A DNA stretch of 64,000 nt. Origin: Parastagonospora avenae f. sp. tritici 18332-5. Taxonomy: Eukaryota; Ascomycota; Dothideomycetes; Pleosporales; Phaeosphaeriaceae. This document shows, piece by piece, positions 13,338 through 25,235 of the stretch. The notes beneath the pieces were generated by a model. It was not told the DNA's origin and searched no databases. It saw only the letters and a program-made list of their open reading frames with translations. A program made the translations under genes and the position numbers. Position 1 is the first letter of the stretch, and the number at the start of each line of letters is the position of its first letter. The DNA lies in NCBI GenBank assembly GCA_022559985.1, contig JAFJTR010000047.1, positions 124,001 through 188,000 of the forward strand. Reading direction: 5' to 3'.

Positions 13338-15445
13338 CTATGTAAGCCACTTGGAATACGCCCACCGAATCCTGTCAACCACCTTCTGCTGCCTCTCTAG
13401 GCCACTTCTAACGTCAACGAGCTCATCGACTTCTACTAGGAAGTCGTGGAAGATGCGTCGTGGGAGAATAGTGCTGGCAGCTTGTCTGAGAAGATGCACT
13501 TCGCAAAGCAGCAGGCCGTGGTCCTTGTACGAGATCTCGCCAAACTCCGTCGGTGTCGCGCTGGTGAGGACGCGATCGATATTGCGCAGAACGAGCAGCA
13601 TCTTGCCTTGTCGTGCCCATTGGCGCACGCCCTGGCGGCTACTGAAGGCCCCTCTCATCCACTGGTACAGTCCAACGCTGACAAGCACTCCTGGCGTAAG
13701 ACCAATGAAGCCAAAAAGCAGCTCCTGGCTCTTGAGAATGCTGTCGATGCCGCTCATAGCGACCTCGATGTCCACCTTGGTCTTCTGCACTTGGATGAGG
13801 AGCGCGCTAGCCAGATTGCCAACAATCGCGCCCTTAATGGGGCTTTGAATGTCCTTCTCATACGACTTCAGTATAGGCGTTAGGTCTCCCTCTCTAACTT
13901 TTGCTCTGATGTCTGCTATCTGCGTTTCGTTCAAAGAGGCGCCATCCGGATGTTGAGTCGCGAAGTCTACCACCATGCGCTCGAGGCTTGCGCGGTCCGT
14001 TTCGAGGCTGCGCTTGCTCAGCAATGAGACTTCACTATCTGCGTCGTGCCGGATGGTGCCAATGACCCTCTTTGTAGGCTCAACCACCCAGTTCGACCAA
14101 AAGTCGATTACCGTCTGTCCAAACTCTTGTACCCAGGCCAGAATCTCCTCTTGCCGGTTCAAAACGATACGGAAAATGGTGGTGGATGATACAAGCAGAA
14201 CAGTCGCGGGAAGCCAGTAGCGTATGATTCGTGAGGGGCGGCCGTTCTCTTTGACGACGGCATTGAAGTTCGTCGTATATTTCGGCACAGCGTGGTTGAG
14301 TAGATACTGTAAGCGCTCGGCAACGTCCCCTGGCTTGAGCGTCGTCGCCGTTCGCTCGCCAGAGGGCTCGTGTAGCTCGTAGTACTGGTCATCCTGGGTG
14401 ATGTTGGCGACTGAATCGTCAAACTTGTCGATGGAGAGTTCTGCCGCGTTTACACTTTGAATGACAGCATCCATAAGTGCAATTGTCTTCGAGACGACGC
14501 TCTTCCATCGATGGTTGTTGTCGTGTGTGCCCAATAGACCAGGTGTTTGTGTGCCCTCACTCTCGATGCTGGTAAGTGTCAGTATCAAACTTGGATCGAC
14601 TAGTCGGCTCTCGATGCGTACCTATCATTGCTCAGACCTTCGCCCAGAAGCACACCCAAAGCGTTGGCATTGATGAGGCGAATCTTCTTCAAAGCTGCAC
14701 GCTTCCGTCGGCCCTCGTTCCTCACCATGGCAAGGGGACTGACAACCCTCCGTTGAATGTTGGCAATGCTCCTCTCGCGTACAGAGTCTTTTACAAGCCC
14801 ATAGAATTGACTCCAGCCGTCAGCCACCAGACCTCCTCTCGACCGCACATCGTGGTATATCTCCTGCGACCACTTCCAGAAACGAATTGGTGATGTTTGG
14901 ACCGAGTAGAGACCTGCAAAGTGATATGTGCTGAGGATATCATCCCAGTACCAGATATCGTCTTCGAGTGGAATGGTCTGTTCGAGGATGGTGTTCAGCA
15001 CCTGACCATATGCCTGCGTGGTGGCCTTGCTCAATAGCAGCCATTCTAGTTCGTGCTCATAACTTGCATCTCCTTTAACATCCTCCTCATCGCTATCGTC
15101 GTTTGCACCCTGCGCAAACCATTGTGTGCACGTGGAGCAACTGCTAGAGAAGTCCGCCCGCTGTAGTGTCTCTAGTATCCTGTATGCCGGCACAAGACTT
15201 GATTTGGTGCTTGCAGTGGTCGATAGACTCTTGATGAGGTTCTGCAGATGTGCGATCCGTGCTGTCTTGGCGGGGTCGTGTGCTTCCTCTGCCGTCAGAG
15301 TCGAGAAGCTCGAACCGGCTTGTGGTGCGGAGAGTTGCAGCCGGTCAAGTTGACTGTCAATGCGGCGGATCTGGCTGGTGTTGATTAGTCGCAAGATCTA
15401 CAATCCTATCTGACATGATGAGACCTACTCTACCACGAAAGACAT
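13338..15445 (-). CDS. NCA2: Nuclear control of ATPase protein 2 homolog
   Basis: Exons 15445..15429 (17 bases), 15374..14622 and 14568..13338 join to 666 aa. The tiny first exon (MSFVV plus two bases) splices with donor GTAGGT to give MSFVVDQIRRIDSQLDRLQL, which restores a sensible start; the second exon alone has no ATG. A membrane segment lies near 300-320 (YWLPATVLLVSSTTIF) and another near 525-550 (LLFGFIGLTPGVLVSVGLY). The C-terminal half matches the NCA2 family, including GNLASALLIQVQKTKVDIE and the final IRWAYSKW. Family knowledge: Nca2 is a mitochondrial membrane protein that in yeast influences expression of ATP synthase subunits 6 and 8. It lies 161 bases downstream of the broken ankyrin gene on the same strand. 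Confidence 0.9.
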
Positions 15446-15606
15446 GGTAACGCCGCGTTGGCGCCGGAGTGAATGGTGCAACGGATGTTACCCAGGATAA
15501 CGCACGCCTACCCGCTTCCCAAAGAAGACGTCCGATGACGTCGCTAGAGGCTCGTGCGTTTCCTTGGAACGTGAACATCTTGCATTTCGTTCTTCGCAAG
15601 AGACTT

Positions 15607-18008
15607 TCAGCAGAACTTTGCAAGTTCCAACAGTCTTGCTAGCGATGCGCGACTAACCTCATATTCTTCGGACGAACATTTCGGCACGGGGTCGTTGTCA
15701 TGACGTTGCTGGAACAAATCCCATGCTGTCTTTCCATCCGCATCAGTATCTTCAGCCGTTATGCCTGGGAGACGGAACGGCAGTAGGATGTCGAAAACGT
15801 CGCGTCGCAGTGTGCCGCAGTTAAATGGACTATGTTCTTTCCGTCCTCTCGCGTTTTCATCTTAGCTCCCCGCTTTAGGAGTAATTCTACCATGAGCGGT
15901 TTATTCCAGCTGGTAGCTGTAAGGACAGGCGTCTCGCGTCCAGGCTTTCCGACCGCTTCGATATCTGCGCCATGGTCTAGGAGGATGGTTACGTTCTGGA
16001 GTGCGCCACTCATCACTGCTCTGTGAAGCGGTTGATTATTAGTTGGAGATGCCGTTTCCGCGCCATGGTCTAACAACGCCGTCACTATGCTTGCTGTATG
16101 TTCACCTTTCGACGACCAATGCAGAGGCGATTCTTCGTATCGAGTATCTCTGGTGTTTGGGTTCGCACCATGTTCGAGCAACGTCCGAACGCAAGTCGCG
16201 CATCCCGTCGAACCGCTCCAAGCAGCCCAACTCAGCGCTGTCCGCCCATCTGTCTACTGGCACCGTAGAAGCACCATACTCGAGCAAGGTCTTGACTTTT
16301 TCGTAGTCTCCTCTGGCAGCGGCCCACATGAGAGGCCATTTTTTGTTGTTATCGAGCTTGTCGAGGCTGGATATATCGTTGTCAAGTACCGACTCCAGGC
16401 TGTCGCCTTTCAGGCCAGTGACTATCATGTGTAGAAGTGTGAATCCAAGGTTGTCAAAAACGTCATCATCCTCGAAGAGCTCTTTAAGTCTCGGGATCTC
16501 TTCGGCTCGGTCAGGAGATGCTAGTGACAGAATGCGTGTCCAGGCGAGCATGTTTGGCGAACTTTTGTCAATTAGCTACTGATGTTTCACAGCTCAAGAG
16601 AGACATCTATGACTCACCCCCCTTTCCTGTCGGGTATATGTCGGTCAGCATTTTGGCTCAGCAGATATCTACAGACCTCAATTTTCCAATGGTGTATAGC
16701 CCACTTTATCATAATAGTCAGCAGAGGAAAATGCCAAAGCCATGCTTCAGGTCTAGCTTTAGGTAAACTTACGAGCAACACCGAGAACCCGTCTCCTTCT
16801 CGAACCATATATGGGGAGGCTCGGCGTGCGAAGAACAAATCCAAAATTTCTCCATCACTCCATGAATGCGCACCCCACACTAAATGCTGATCAGGTATCA
16901 TCTGTGGCATACTTACATGCCAAGACCCTCCTGCACCAGTAACATCTTTCCAGGTGCTCGTGAAGGTCATAGCCGCGTTCAGAATTCTCGATGGAAAATA
17001 AAAAGTGAAGTGAGAGGTGGTTTTTGTACTTCGTCTGCATTTTCGATAGTTGCAGGGTCTTGTCCTTAGGGTCGGTGTGCCTTGGTAACTCCCAAACATA
17101 GTTCCCAACGTACCACACAGCCACCGAGGAATCTGAACCTTTGTGTGTATGTGCCATTGGCATTGGCAGAATTTTCCACAGGATGGACCAGCGAGGGACG
17201 CGTCGACACGCAGCGATCTGGCTGAAGTAGAACACTGGTTATGCAACAGTGACGTGTTCAGGTTAAGAGCATTACTTTGTCCTCTGAGCTGTCTACTACC
17301 GTGAACCGGTGGCAGATCATCAGGCAATCGACGTGAGTCTCTCGAAAGCAGTTCTTCTAATGCAAACTGCATGGACGCGGCATGGGGATGATCCATCTTA
17401 ACGAGACTTCGGTCAGGCTCGCCTCGGTTAACGAGGGATATCTCTTCAACATTCAGCTTCATACCGTTGCTGTATGCAAAGGATCAGCCATATGTAACTC
17501 CAAAATTGCATATCGATATGACTTACCAAATTGTAAACAAAGAGCCAATAAGACTAGTCACAAGGCTCTGACGACGATCTCGCAGGCGCTCACGAATCTT
17601 GCTCAACTGTCCAGACTTCGAGAGCCATCCCATGGTGTTCACCTTGGGCCGGCCTCCATTGTCGAATCCCGACGCTGCCTGAAGATGATAAGTCACAAGC
17701 GTGTCGAGCTCTAGGACTTCTTTTCGGCATCTCTGAATCAAGCCATTGATGTCTTCAGCCTGGGATTCTGCTATCACAATCTGTGCATTCTGCACTGAAC
17801 TGAGCACTATGCGCATGTCACTAATCTGGCATATGTCAGCCTTTCCTTTCGCACGAGAGTGAGGAGACGATCATACTTCATTCAGCACGTATTCCAATTC
17901 ATCTGGAGCGTTGTGGAGAGCTCTGAGTCTTTCGAGCCCTTTGCCAGTCTTCTCAGCTGCACCTAGAATGGCCAGGATGCTGGCTGCCAAGGATAGTGGC
18001 TCGGCCAT
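15607..18008 (-). pseudogene. HeLo-like N-terminal/ankyrin-repeat protein, broken by two frameshifts
   Basis: Exons read 18008..17877, 17825..17527, 17469..16773, 16703..16618 and 16561 onward. The N-terminus (MAEPLSLAASILAILGAAEK) matches the fungal N-terminal domain of STAND/NLR-type proteins. A conserved middle block follows, with cysteine/histidine-rich CQCQWH, then FGSYQGTP, CNYRKCRR and WHVSMPQMIP. Ankyrin repeats come next (LLHMIVTG, PLMWAAARGDYEKVKTLLEYGA, LLEHGANPNTRD, LLDHGADIEAV, LLLKRGAK). No nucleotide-binding domain lies between. Two frame breaks occur: near 16240-16248, between LLEYGAST and TALSWAAWSG, and near 15797-15803, between IVHLTAAHCDA and VFDILLPFRL. Coding resumes cleanly after each, ending at TGA 15607. 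Read literally, the product stops early, after 16102. No intron of 40 bases or more explains either break well. Sequencing error is the alternative. The fourth intron (69 bases) is a multiple of three and stop-free. Confidence 0.72.
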
Positions 18009-19101
18009 CTTTTGGTGCTTTCCTGGGCCGATCGGCAGAGAATTTGAAGAGAAGCGAGTCTAATTCAAACAATGTGGCCTTTCATTAAAGTCAATGTCCA
18101 GAATCATGACGCAGCAAGCAGGCAGACATGCGGTTAAAGTGGCGATGTGATCCACAGCGATGAGATGACTTCTCTGCCATACCTAGTTTCACTCGGCCGC
18201 AGCATATCTCAGCCCGGCCGGTCAAGATCTGAAGCTAGTACGATAGCGTATCACACCTGCCTTGCAGTCATGTCTCTTTACCTGCCAACACGTGGGTACA
18301 TCAATGGCGCCTCGCCTCCTTCCAAGGTTCTGACCTATTAGGCTCTACATGTCCTCCAATAGATACCTTGTCTCTCAGCCTGACCAATCAACTTTTGTCA
18401 GAATGTACCTATGGTAGCCAACCGTCCTGCAGTCATCTACGCCCCATATGCCCTGTCCTCGTTCTAATCGGTCAAGTTCGCTTAACACTGTAACTGGATG
18501 CATTCATCACGAAGATCTCGCATTCAGTGCTCAGCCTTAGTCTTGTTCTGATACCATAATCTGGTAATACTAGAGGCCAATGAACACGTAACATCACTCG
18601 AGGCTCCTGCGCTATTTCGACCTCAGTAAGACACATGTACCTGTTAGCAGGAATAGCCGAATCACGAAGCGCATGCCACCGAGCTTTGAACATTACCTAA
18701 CCGCACTTGAGTACTGTTTGGGCTTCGCGTTTTGGTGAAATGGAAACCGCTACCGTGGTGTAAATGTTCTCCTATACCTTCATGGTCAAAGCAAAGCCCC
18801 TGATCTCCCAACGAACAAGATGTTGGTCGTACCTGATGTATGCCCGCGGTGTACTAGCCATCCTGCTTCATGTTTCTCTTCCAATATTGTTCAGGGCCAT
18901 TGTGCTCCTGTCAGCAAGTAACCTCACCGTCCCTACAATTCATCATCATGTGCGAAAGAAGTTCCCAAAACTTGAAATGCATTATTCAATTAACGCGCTG
19001 CCACTCGTCGAGTGGCGCAATCAGATTCATACATAACGCCAATTTTCCCCGCAAATATGCTATCAGAATACAAAAAGGAAATATATCTACGAGACGGTCA
19101 T
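18009..19101. other. Intergenic, ankyrin gene promoter side
   Basis: About 1.1 kb with only short, biased open frames and no splice-joined exons or RNA gene. It is the upstream region of the ankyrin gene and the 3' flank of the CFEM gene. Confidence 0.5.
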
Positions 19102-21065
19102 CTACAAAGCAAAGAAAGCAAGTGCGGCACCAATCATGGCGATATTGGCCTCAACACCAAGCGGCGGCGCAGCACCAGTGAACTGTGCTGGAGCGGAGGG
19201 ACGAAGACCTCCAGTGCCAGTTGGCAGCACAGACGGTCGGAGGGTCGAGCCAGTGGGGTATGGTGCACCTCCAGCAGCAGGTGTGGTGGCAGCTGGGGCC
19301 GAAGGAGGTGCGACACCAGGGACGAGACCGACGGGTGCGGTGGGTGTGGTACCTGGGGTGGGAGTCTCGGTGGTGAAATGGACTGCAGGGACAGTGAGGG
19401 AAGTTGAGCCGTACGTGATGGTGGTGACTGGGTAGCCTGCAGGCGGTGCGGCTGCGGGAGGCGCAGGCGTATTGGCGGGAGGTGCAGCAGCAGGGCCAGT
19501 CGGGATACCAACAACAGCAGATCCGGTGGTCGAGGCATCAGGTGTGCTGGGAACGCCAGGAGCTTCAGGTGTAGGGGGAGTGTTGTCGAAGGTGTCCTTG
19601 GGGCAGTCGGTGACAATGGACGGGTTCTCAGGCACATGCTCGGCGCAGATACCGACGAGGTACTGCAGAGTCTTCTTGGTCTGCTCAGGTGTGTCACAAC
19701 GAGCAACGACGCAGTCGATAACGTTCTTGGTGAACTTTGCGTTCTTGCAGTAGCAGTCCTTGTTGGTGTTGTCCTTGCACTCGGTGCTGATCTGCAACCA
19801 GGTGTTCATGCAGGTTGGCAGGATCTGGTCAACCTCAGGGGGAGGGTTGGCAGAAGGTGGGTAGCTGGGGCTAGATGACTGTGCCGGAGGAGCGCTGGAC
19901 GACTCGAGGACAGGGGCACCAGTGCTTGAAGCTAGAACAGCGCTAGATGACTCAACGACCGGAGTAGGAGTGCTTGAAGCTGGAGGTGCAGGAGGTGCAG
20001 GAGAGGCACCGCAGTCGCTTCCATAGCCTCCGTCGCATGAAGGGGAGCTCTCCTGGGATGGAGGAGGAGAAACAACAGTCGAAGGCTCTGGAACAGGAGT
20101 AACGGTACTGCTCTCCTTGCTTGGGGGAGTGACAAGGGTGCTCTCCTGGGTTGGAGGTGGCACAGCAGGCATAGAGCTGTTCACGAATGGAGGCAGAGAA
20201 GAGACGACAGGAGGGGTCTGGACTGGCGGGCAGCCTTGACCATAGCCTCCGGTACATCCCTCGGTGGTAGCAGGAGTAGAAGCAGCATGAGTCGACTGAG
20301 CAGCGGAAGAGGACTGAACGGGTGGCGGGGTAACCTTGGTAGATGTGGCCGGTGGTGGAGAAGGAGGGGAAGGAGGGTTGTATGGCTTGGGTGGGTTGCA
20401 CTCAAAACCAATGTTGTGGAAGTTCAGCTGGTCAAAGTCAGTAATTTCTCACACAAAATTTACTTCTCAAAACTTACGCCACAGTCAGGCTTCTCGCCCT
20501 TGTACGAGCCGCCAAGATAGACTTCGACCGACTTAGCACCACCGCACTGGGTGTTCTCGACTGTAGAACCCTCTTTCTTGCAAGGAACAGACTTCTGCTT
20601 GCACAAAGAGCCGTCTACTAGGGTGTAGTGGAGGTCTGAAAAAGTTAGCATGAGCGCAATGGTCGTTGCTTCCGCTGTTCACTTACCAATCATGACATCG
20701 AACTCAACGGAGATGTCAATGGTCTTGATACTGAATCCGTCCTTCTTTTTGTCACAGCTGAACTGGGCAGGCTTGTTCTTGCTGCACCTGTTGACAATGG
20801 CCTTGTTACCAAAAGTACGCTTGGTGAGGCCATCACGCTTGCCCAAAGCGCTAGAACATTTCCAGTCCTTGGAGAAGTCAAAGTCACCATATTGGAAGTT
20901 AGAAGTGCCCTCTTGGAGGTCCGACCAATCGAAACCGCCTTTTTGCTTGTCGCTACATTCGTTGTTGGCATACTGTGGCGACAAGAAGGGCTTTCCGGAG
21001 AAGTCCCAGGTAGCAGCGGCTTGCTGGGCAGCGAGACTGGCGAGAAGAGTGTATGTGGTCTTCAT
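19102..21065 (-). CDS. Large CFEM-domain GPI-anchored cell-surface protein
   Basis: Exons 21065..20687, 20635..20478 and 20427..19102 give 620 aa. A signal peptide spans about 1-18 (TYTLLASLAAQQAAA). Residues 19-195 form a cysteine-rich domain starting WDFSGKPFLSPQY that I do not recognise. A long Pro/Ser/Thr linker follows with two GGYGxxC motifs. The CFEM-like domain lies at about 345-420 (PTCMNTW, STEC, DCYCKNA, DCVVARC, GICAEHV, TDCPKD), giving eight cysteines. Another Pro/Ala/Thr stretch follows, and the C-terminus ends in a hydrophobic tail (IAMIGAALAFFAL) typical of GPI addition. Family knowledge: CFEM proteins sit at the fungal surface; some bind haem or act at the host interface. The role here is not known. 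The central CFEM position and the N-terminal domain are unusual compared with short secreted CFEM proteins. Confidence 0.85.
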
Positions 21066-23403
21066 GTTGAATAATGTAATACCAGAGAGTAATCGAAAGT
21101 GTTTAGGATATTCGGAATGAGTGTTGACGAACTGCTTAACGAAAGAATGCAGCTGACTATTTCGAAAGGTAAAAACGAATGGGTAGTCAAGACAACAAAG
21201 CAGTAACGAGTGTACTTTGTTGAAGAAAAGCCAATGGAAGCCACGAGAAAGCCGAAATTAAGAATAAAAGGCGTAGCGAGGAGGCCTCAAGGGCGGACAC
21301 AGACGAACATATTATACCAACCGCTATTCTACAATGAAACAGCCCTCCTTGAAAACACCCGTGAAGGATTGGCCGGCGAGTTCTACAGGACCCAGAGACA
21401 CAGCCACTTTCGATAGAAACGAACCCATGCAGCTTTGTCGCGCGCGATGCAGGCCCACATGGTCAGCCTGCGTGGGTCTGTCGCAGGTGGTCAGGAAAAT
21501 GGTCGTGAGATGGGGTCTAACGGCGATGGGGTTGGTGGCTAAGCGAGGCGATTGGGCGGTTCTGAAACGCTCTAAATAGCATGCTTGCCTAGAGCCTCAT
21601 GCAGGTACAGCACGGGAAGCCAATCGCTTGGGTTCTGCATGCTGGGGCGAGCAATTATCCTATAGCGGGCGCCAGGTAGATTGTCCGATGTCTATTCGAC
21701 TGGATCAGCTGCTTACTTTTGCGCAGTGGAGGCAAGCCGCGATCTGTACTTGTTGTTTTCGCCCGTATTTCTCGAAGCGCTGTTGTATCGCCTCCCGAGG
21801 TCTGGATCAAAAGGCGTCATGTCACTCCCATTCGGTCTTCTGGTGCACGCCATCGTGTCATCGCGAGCCAGACTCCTGCATCGTGCACTCCTTCGCCCCT
21901 GCATGGGAGCCTCGCTCGCGCCCCCAAAGAGGCAACTCCGCGATGTTGACATCGCCAATTCCGTCACTCCCGCTGCGCAGGCCCCAAGTGTAGCGCTGTC
22001 ACTCAAAAATAGCCACATGACGGCGTTTCAGACGTGATACCACCGTCCAGCCAACGACAAGCTTCTGGCCTCATGGGTCCGAGACTCTCGGCGGATCCGT
22101 CTCAGATGCTTGACTGCTGCGAGATTTCGAGGGATGAGATGCTGAAATAAACAATGCTGACGATTTTGGAGGCCGTCTGCCCGAGGTCAAAACATCATGT
22201 TCGGAGAAGTAGGTCAGGTGCGATTGTGAAGAATATTGAAGCACGCGTCAGCACTTCCGGGGTGGACTGATTGTGTCCACATCTTCGCTTTGGTCGAGGA
22301 TACTAAAAGTATTCGTAGAGGATTAAGAGCATGCTCCATGCATGTCCGGAGCTGTGTATACAAACATAGATCAAAGGATCTGAAGACTCCCTATCCTGGA
22401 TAGAGGTACCGCGGATCTACCTCGGGTCCCACACTCAGGTCATCACGTTTCACCATGGTTCCTCAATATATCGGCTTGCCAACTCGATTCACACATGCTG
22501 GCCAGCAGTACTTTTGCCTGAACCAGAGAACAAAGCAATTCCAGTGCGAATCAGGCTGCATAACGATGTGCACGACATGTCTCTACCTCACAATCTCGCA
22601 CAATCATCACGCATCGATGCGACACGCTACAGCGGGTGACAGTCTGTGCTATTTTTGAAGGCGTCTTTCTGAGTCTTCGGTTTTATTCATAGCTTGGGTG
22701 TTTGTGCAAAATGCAAGCATAAGTGGAATGTGGTGTCCTCCAGGCTTCGTGCACACCATAAGGCAAAGGCGCGGGCTCTGGTGAAAGAAAATGTTCAGTT
22801 TCCTGTTCGGTTTCTTGAACAAAGAACCCAGTCGCTTCAGAGACGACATCACGTCAAAGGACCATCGCATGAAAGTGAGATGCTTTATGCACACAGTGAG
22901 GGCCCCACATGTGCCGTGTTTGGCAACAAAACCTATGCGAAACCAGATTGTGCCAGAATGCATGTCACCTCGCGGATTCACAGATTCATATGCCACACTT
23001 TTGATTCGAAGAGCGGCGGTACCGGGGATCGTTGAAGTTTTCAAATGTATTGCTGAATGCGTCTATGAAGCAGAACCCATCGCTCACGATATTTCAATGT
23101 CTTTGATGCACAGGTAACAGCGCTGATGATGCTCTAAGCGTGGTAAATACTGCCGACCCACCTGAGAATGCATCCTGGGCTAAAAGACAAAACGCCGTAT
23201 CTCACGTCCGTGGTATAATTCTGTCCGAGTTTCCCGTAACGCCTCAAAGTTCAGTCTTAAAATCTGGTTGCCAAACATTTTAAACATGTAAAGTAAAGAA
23301 GCATAGCTGCCTGCAACTCTTCAATCGTTCTCTAGTATCGTGTGTAGCGGTTGCCCAAGTCATCGGGACCTTGGGAATCTCGTGGTAACGTATATGCTGA
23401 AAT
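21066..23403. other. Long intergenic stretch (2.3 kb)
   Basis: No recognisable exon, RNA gene or mobile element. Open frames of 60-130 codons occur on both strands but overlap each other, lack domains and have no splice-linked continuation. It separates the CFEM gene's 5' side from the 3' end of an MFS gene. Confidence 0.5.
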
Positions 23404-25235
23404 CTACGCATCGTCCTCGATAGTGATGCGTACGACTTCGTTTCGTGGGTGCGTGCCGCTCTGGAAACAGCAGCGAGTAGCAGTTCGGACTCTGGCATGA
23501 CAATGGTTTGCCGCACGATTGAGGAAAGGAACCTGCATGGCACCGATGATAGCAACAGCTGCCGACGCCCACCATGCAAGGGCTGTAAAGTGTATATCGA
23601 TAGAGAGCCCATATAGCAATCCAGCGATGGGGCTCGCGACTGTGCGGCATGCAGCTCCTGTCGACGCAGCCAGTCCGTTAATCTTGCCGAGGTGAGACTT
23701 GTCCGGCGCCGCCTCCTTAATCATGATAAGCAAGAGCGGGAATGCGAGGATTGCGGTCAGACTGCGAATTGTGAGGCAAGCGAAGATACCGGGGTATAGC
23801 AGACTTTGCGGGAGTAGCTGCAGAAACGGGACAACTAAATACGCAACTGGATGCGTCAACGTGACCAGAAGAAGAAGCCTCCAGACTCCAAAGAACTCCG
23901 CCAGAAGTGGGAAGACGAACGCCTGGATGAGCAGCTGGATAACACCGTTCAACGACATTATAATACCAACTTTCTGGACCGGTATGCCCAGGCCTCCGCC
24001 CATAGAAGAAGAAGACAGTTGGAATGAGTTGATGTCGTCGGCTCGTTTGTCCTGGAGAAAAATCGGGAGCAAGTGATCGTAGGTCATCTGCCATTGTCAG
24101 CTTCTCTCTTACCGCAATTAACAAGAACCTACCGAGTGATATGTGAATATGCCTAGGGCAACAACAAACTGAATGACAGTCCAGCTAAAGACCTTGCGGT
24201 CAGCAGGCGCTTCGACCCACTCTCCGTTCGATCGAACGCGCCACACCTCATCGCGTTGCACTTCGACGTTGTTGAAGGTACCATAGGACTCGCTTGTTAA
24301 ATTAGCTGGAGCGTCAGCTGTAGCGCCTTGGGCTGGAAGAAGTGGAGTCTGTGCAACAGCCGAATCGTACTGCTCAAAACGGCCTCGCGGCTGTCGGTCG
24401 GGATGAGTCTCGTCAAGCAAGAAGTAGGCCATGATGATCGAGAGGAGTAACAGGAACGAACATATGAGGTTCGGAAGCAAGTATGGAAACTTGGCAAAAA
24501 TGCCAGTTGCACTGAACAGGCCAGGGAAGGACTGCACTGGCTCGGCAAAGTAACCGCCAATCGATGGACCGATGATAGTTCCGATGGACCAAACGAAAGG
24601 CATGACGGCATACGCCTTTGGTTCGTGTTCAGGTCTCTTGACTAATTCGCCAACCCTGAGTTACAAATCAGATCGTGTTGCATTAGCAGGATGTGGGTAC
24701 AACTACTCACATCGTCTGAATTACACCAATGTTGCCATTGAGCGCACCACCAATGATGCGACCTGCGAGAGCTACCCAGAAGTTTGGTGCGAATCCTACT
24801 AGGAGCAGGGATGATAGCGTGCCTAGACATCCTAGAATGACCTAGGGAGAGAAACGAGGTCAGCGAGTATCATGCATTCCACATGTAGAGGCACTTACTA
24901 CAGGCTTGCGGCCTACACGATCACTAACCGCACCCCAGGCCATGCCTGAGAATGCCTCGGCAAGCGAGAAGGCTGCGATCAAGCATCCCGCGTAGAAAGG
25001 CGCATTTGTCTCCGAAGCGACTTCGAAATTTGACACGAGCTTCCAAGCGTAGGGCAATATCGAGGTTAACGCGATTGGCTCAGCAACTCGAACAAGCGCG
25101 CTGTTGTGGTGTTAGTGCTGTCGCAGCTTTTGGTGGGTGTGATTGTGTAACTCACAGCAGAGCGAGTTGCGCGGCCGGGAAGTCGTCTTCGGAAACATCT
25201 TGTGGGCTGGTTCTTCGCTTTGTGAGATTTGACAT
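23404..25235 (-). CDS. MFS transporter, ZIFL/YCR023C-like (DHA1 type)
   Basis: Five exons: 25235..25156, 25100..24899, 24841..24711, 24655..24133 and 24087..23404, all with introns of 45-57 bases; 539 aa. The N-terminus reads FPAAQLALLALVRVAEPIAL, then SILPYAWKLV, the loop signature WGAVSDRVGRKPV, and IIGGALNGNIGVIQTMVGEL, characteristic of this family. IGPSIGGYFAEP follows. A polar cytosolic loop (about 250-320) separates the two six-helix halves. Family knowledge: relatives include yeast YCR023C and plant zinc-induced-facilitator-like carriers; some fungal members act in multidrug or metal efflux. The substrate is unknown. Confidence 0.86.

Noticed and set aside
15357..15623. N-terminal extension of NCA2 starting MQSSAESLL
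   Set aside because: Its frame ends before NCA2 begins and overlaps the tail of the ankyrin gene. The 17-base exon at 15429-15445 gives the expected NCA2 start instead.
16891..17235. Alternative minus-strand frame across the ankyrin gene's middle block
   Set aside because: The other frame carries the conserved FGSYQGTP, CNYRKCRR and WHVSMPQMIP motifs, so this one is a shadow.
19136..19750. Gly/Val-rich plus-strand open frames opposite the CFEM gene
   Set aside because: They are reverse-strand shadows of a Pro/Ala/Thr-rich linker; splice structure and the GPI signal support only the minus strand.
22455..23117. Open frames in the 21-23.4 kb gap
   Set aside because: Both strands overlap, with no domains, poor codon bias and no splice continuation.
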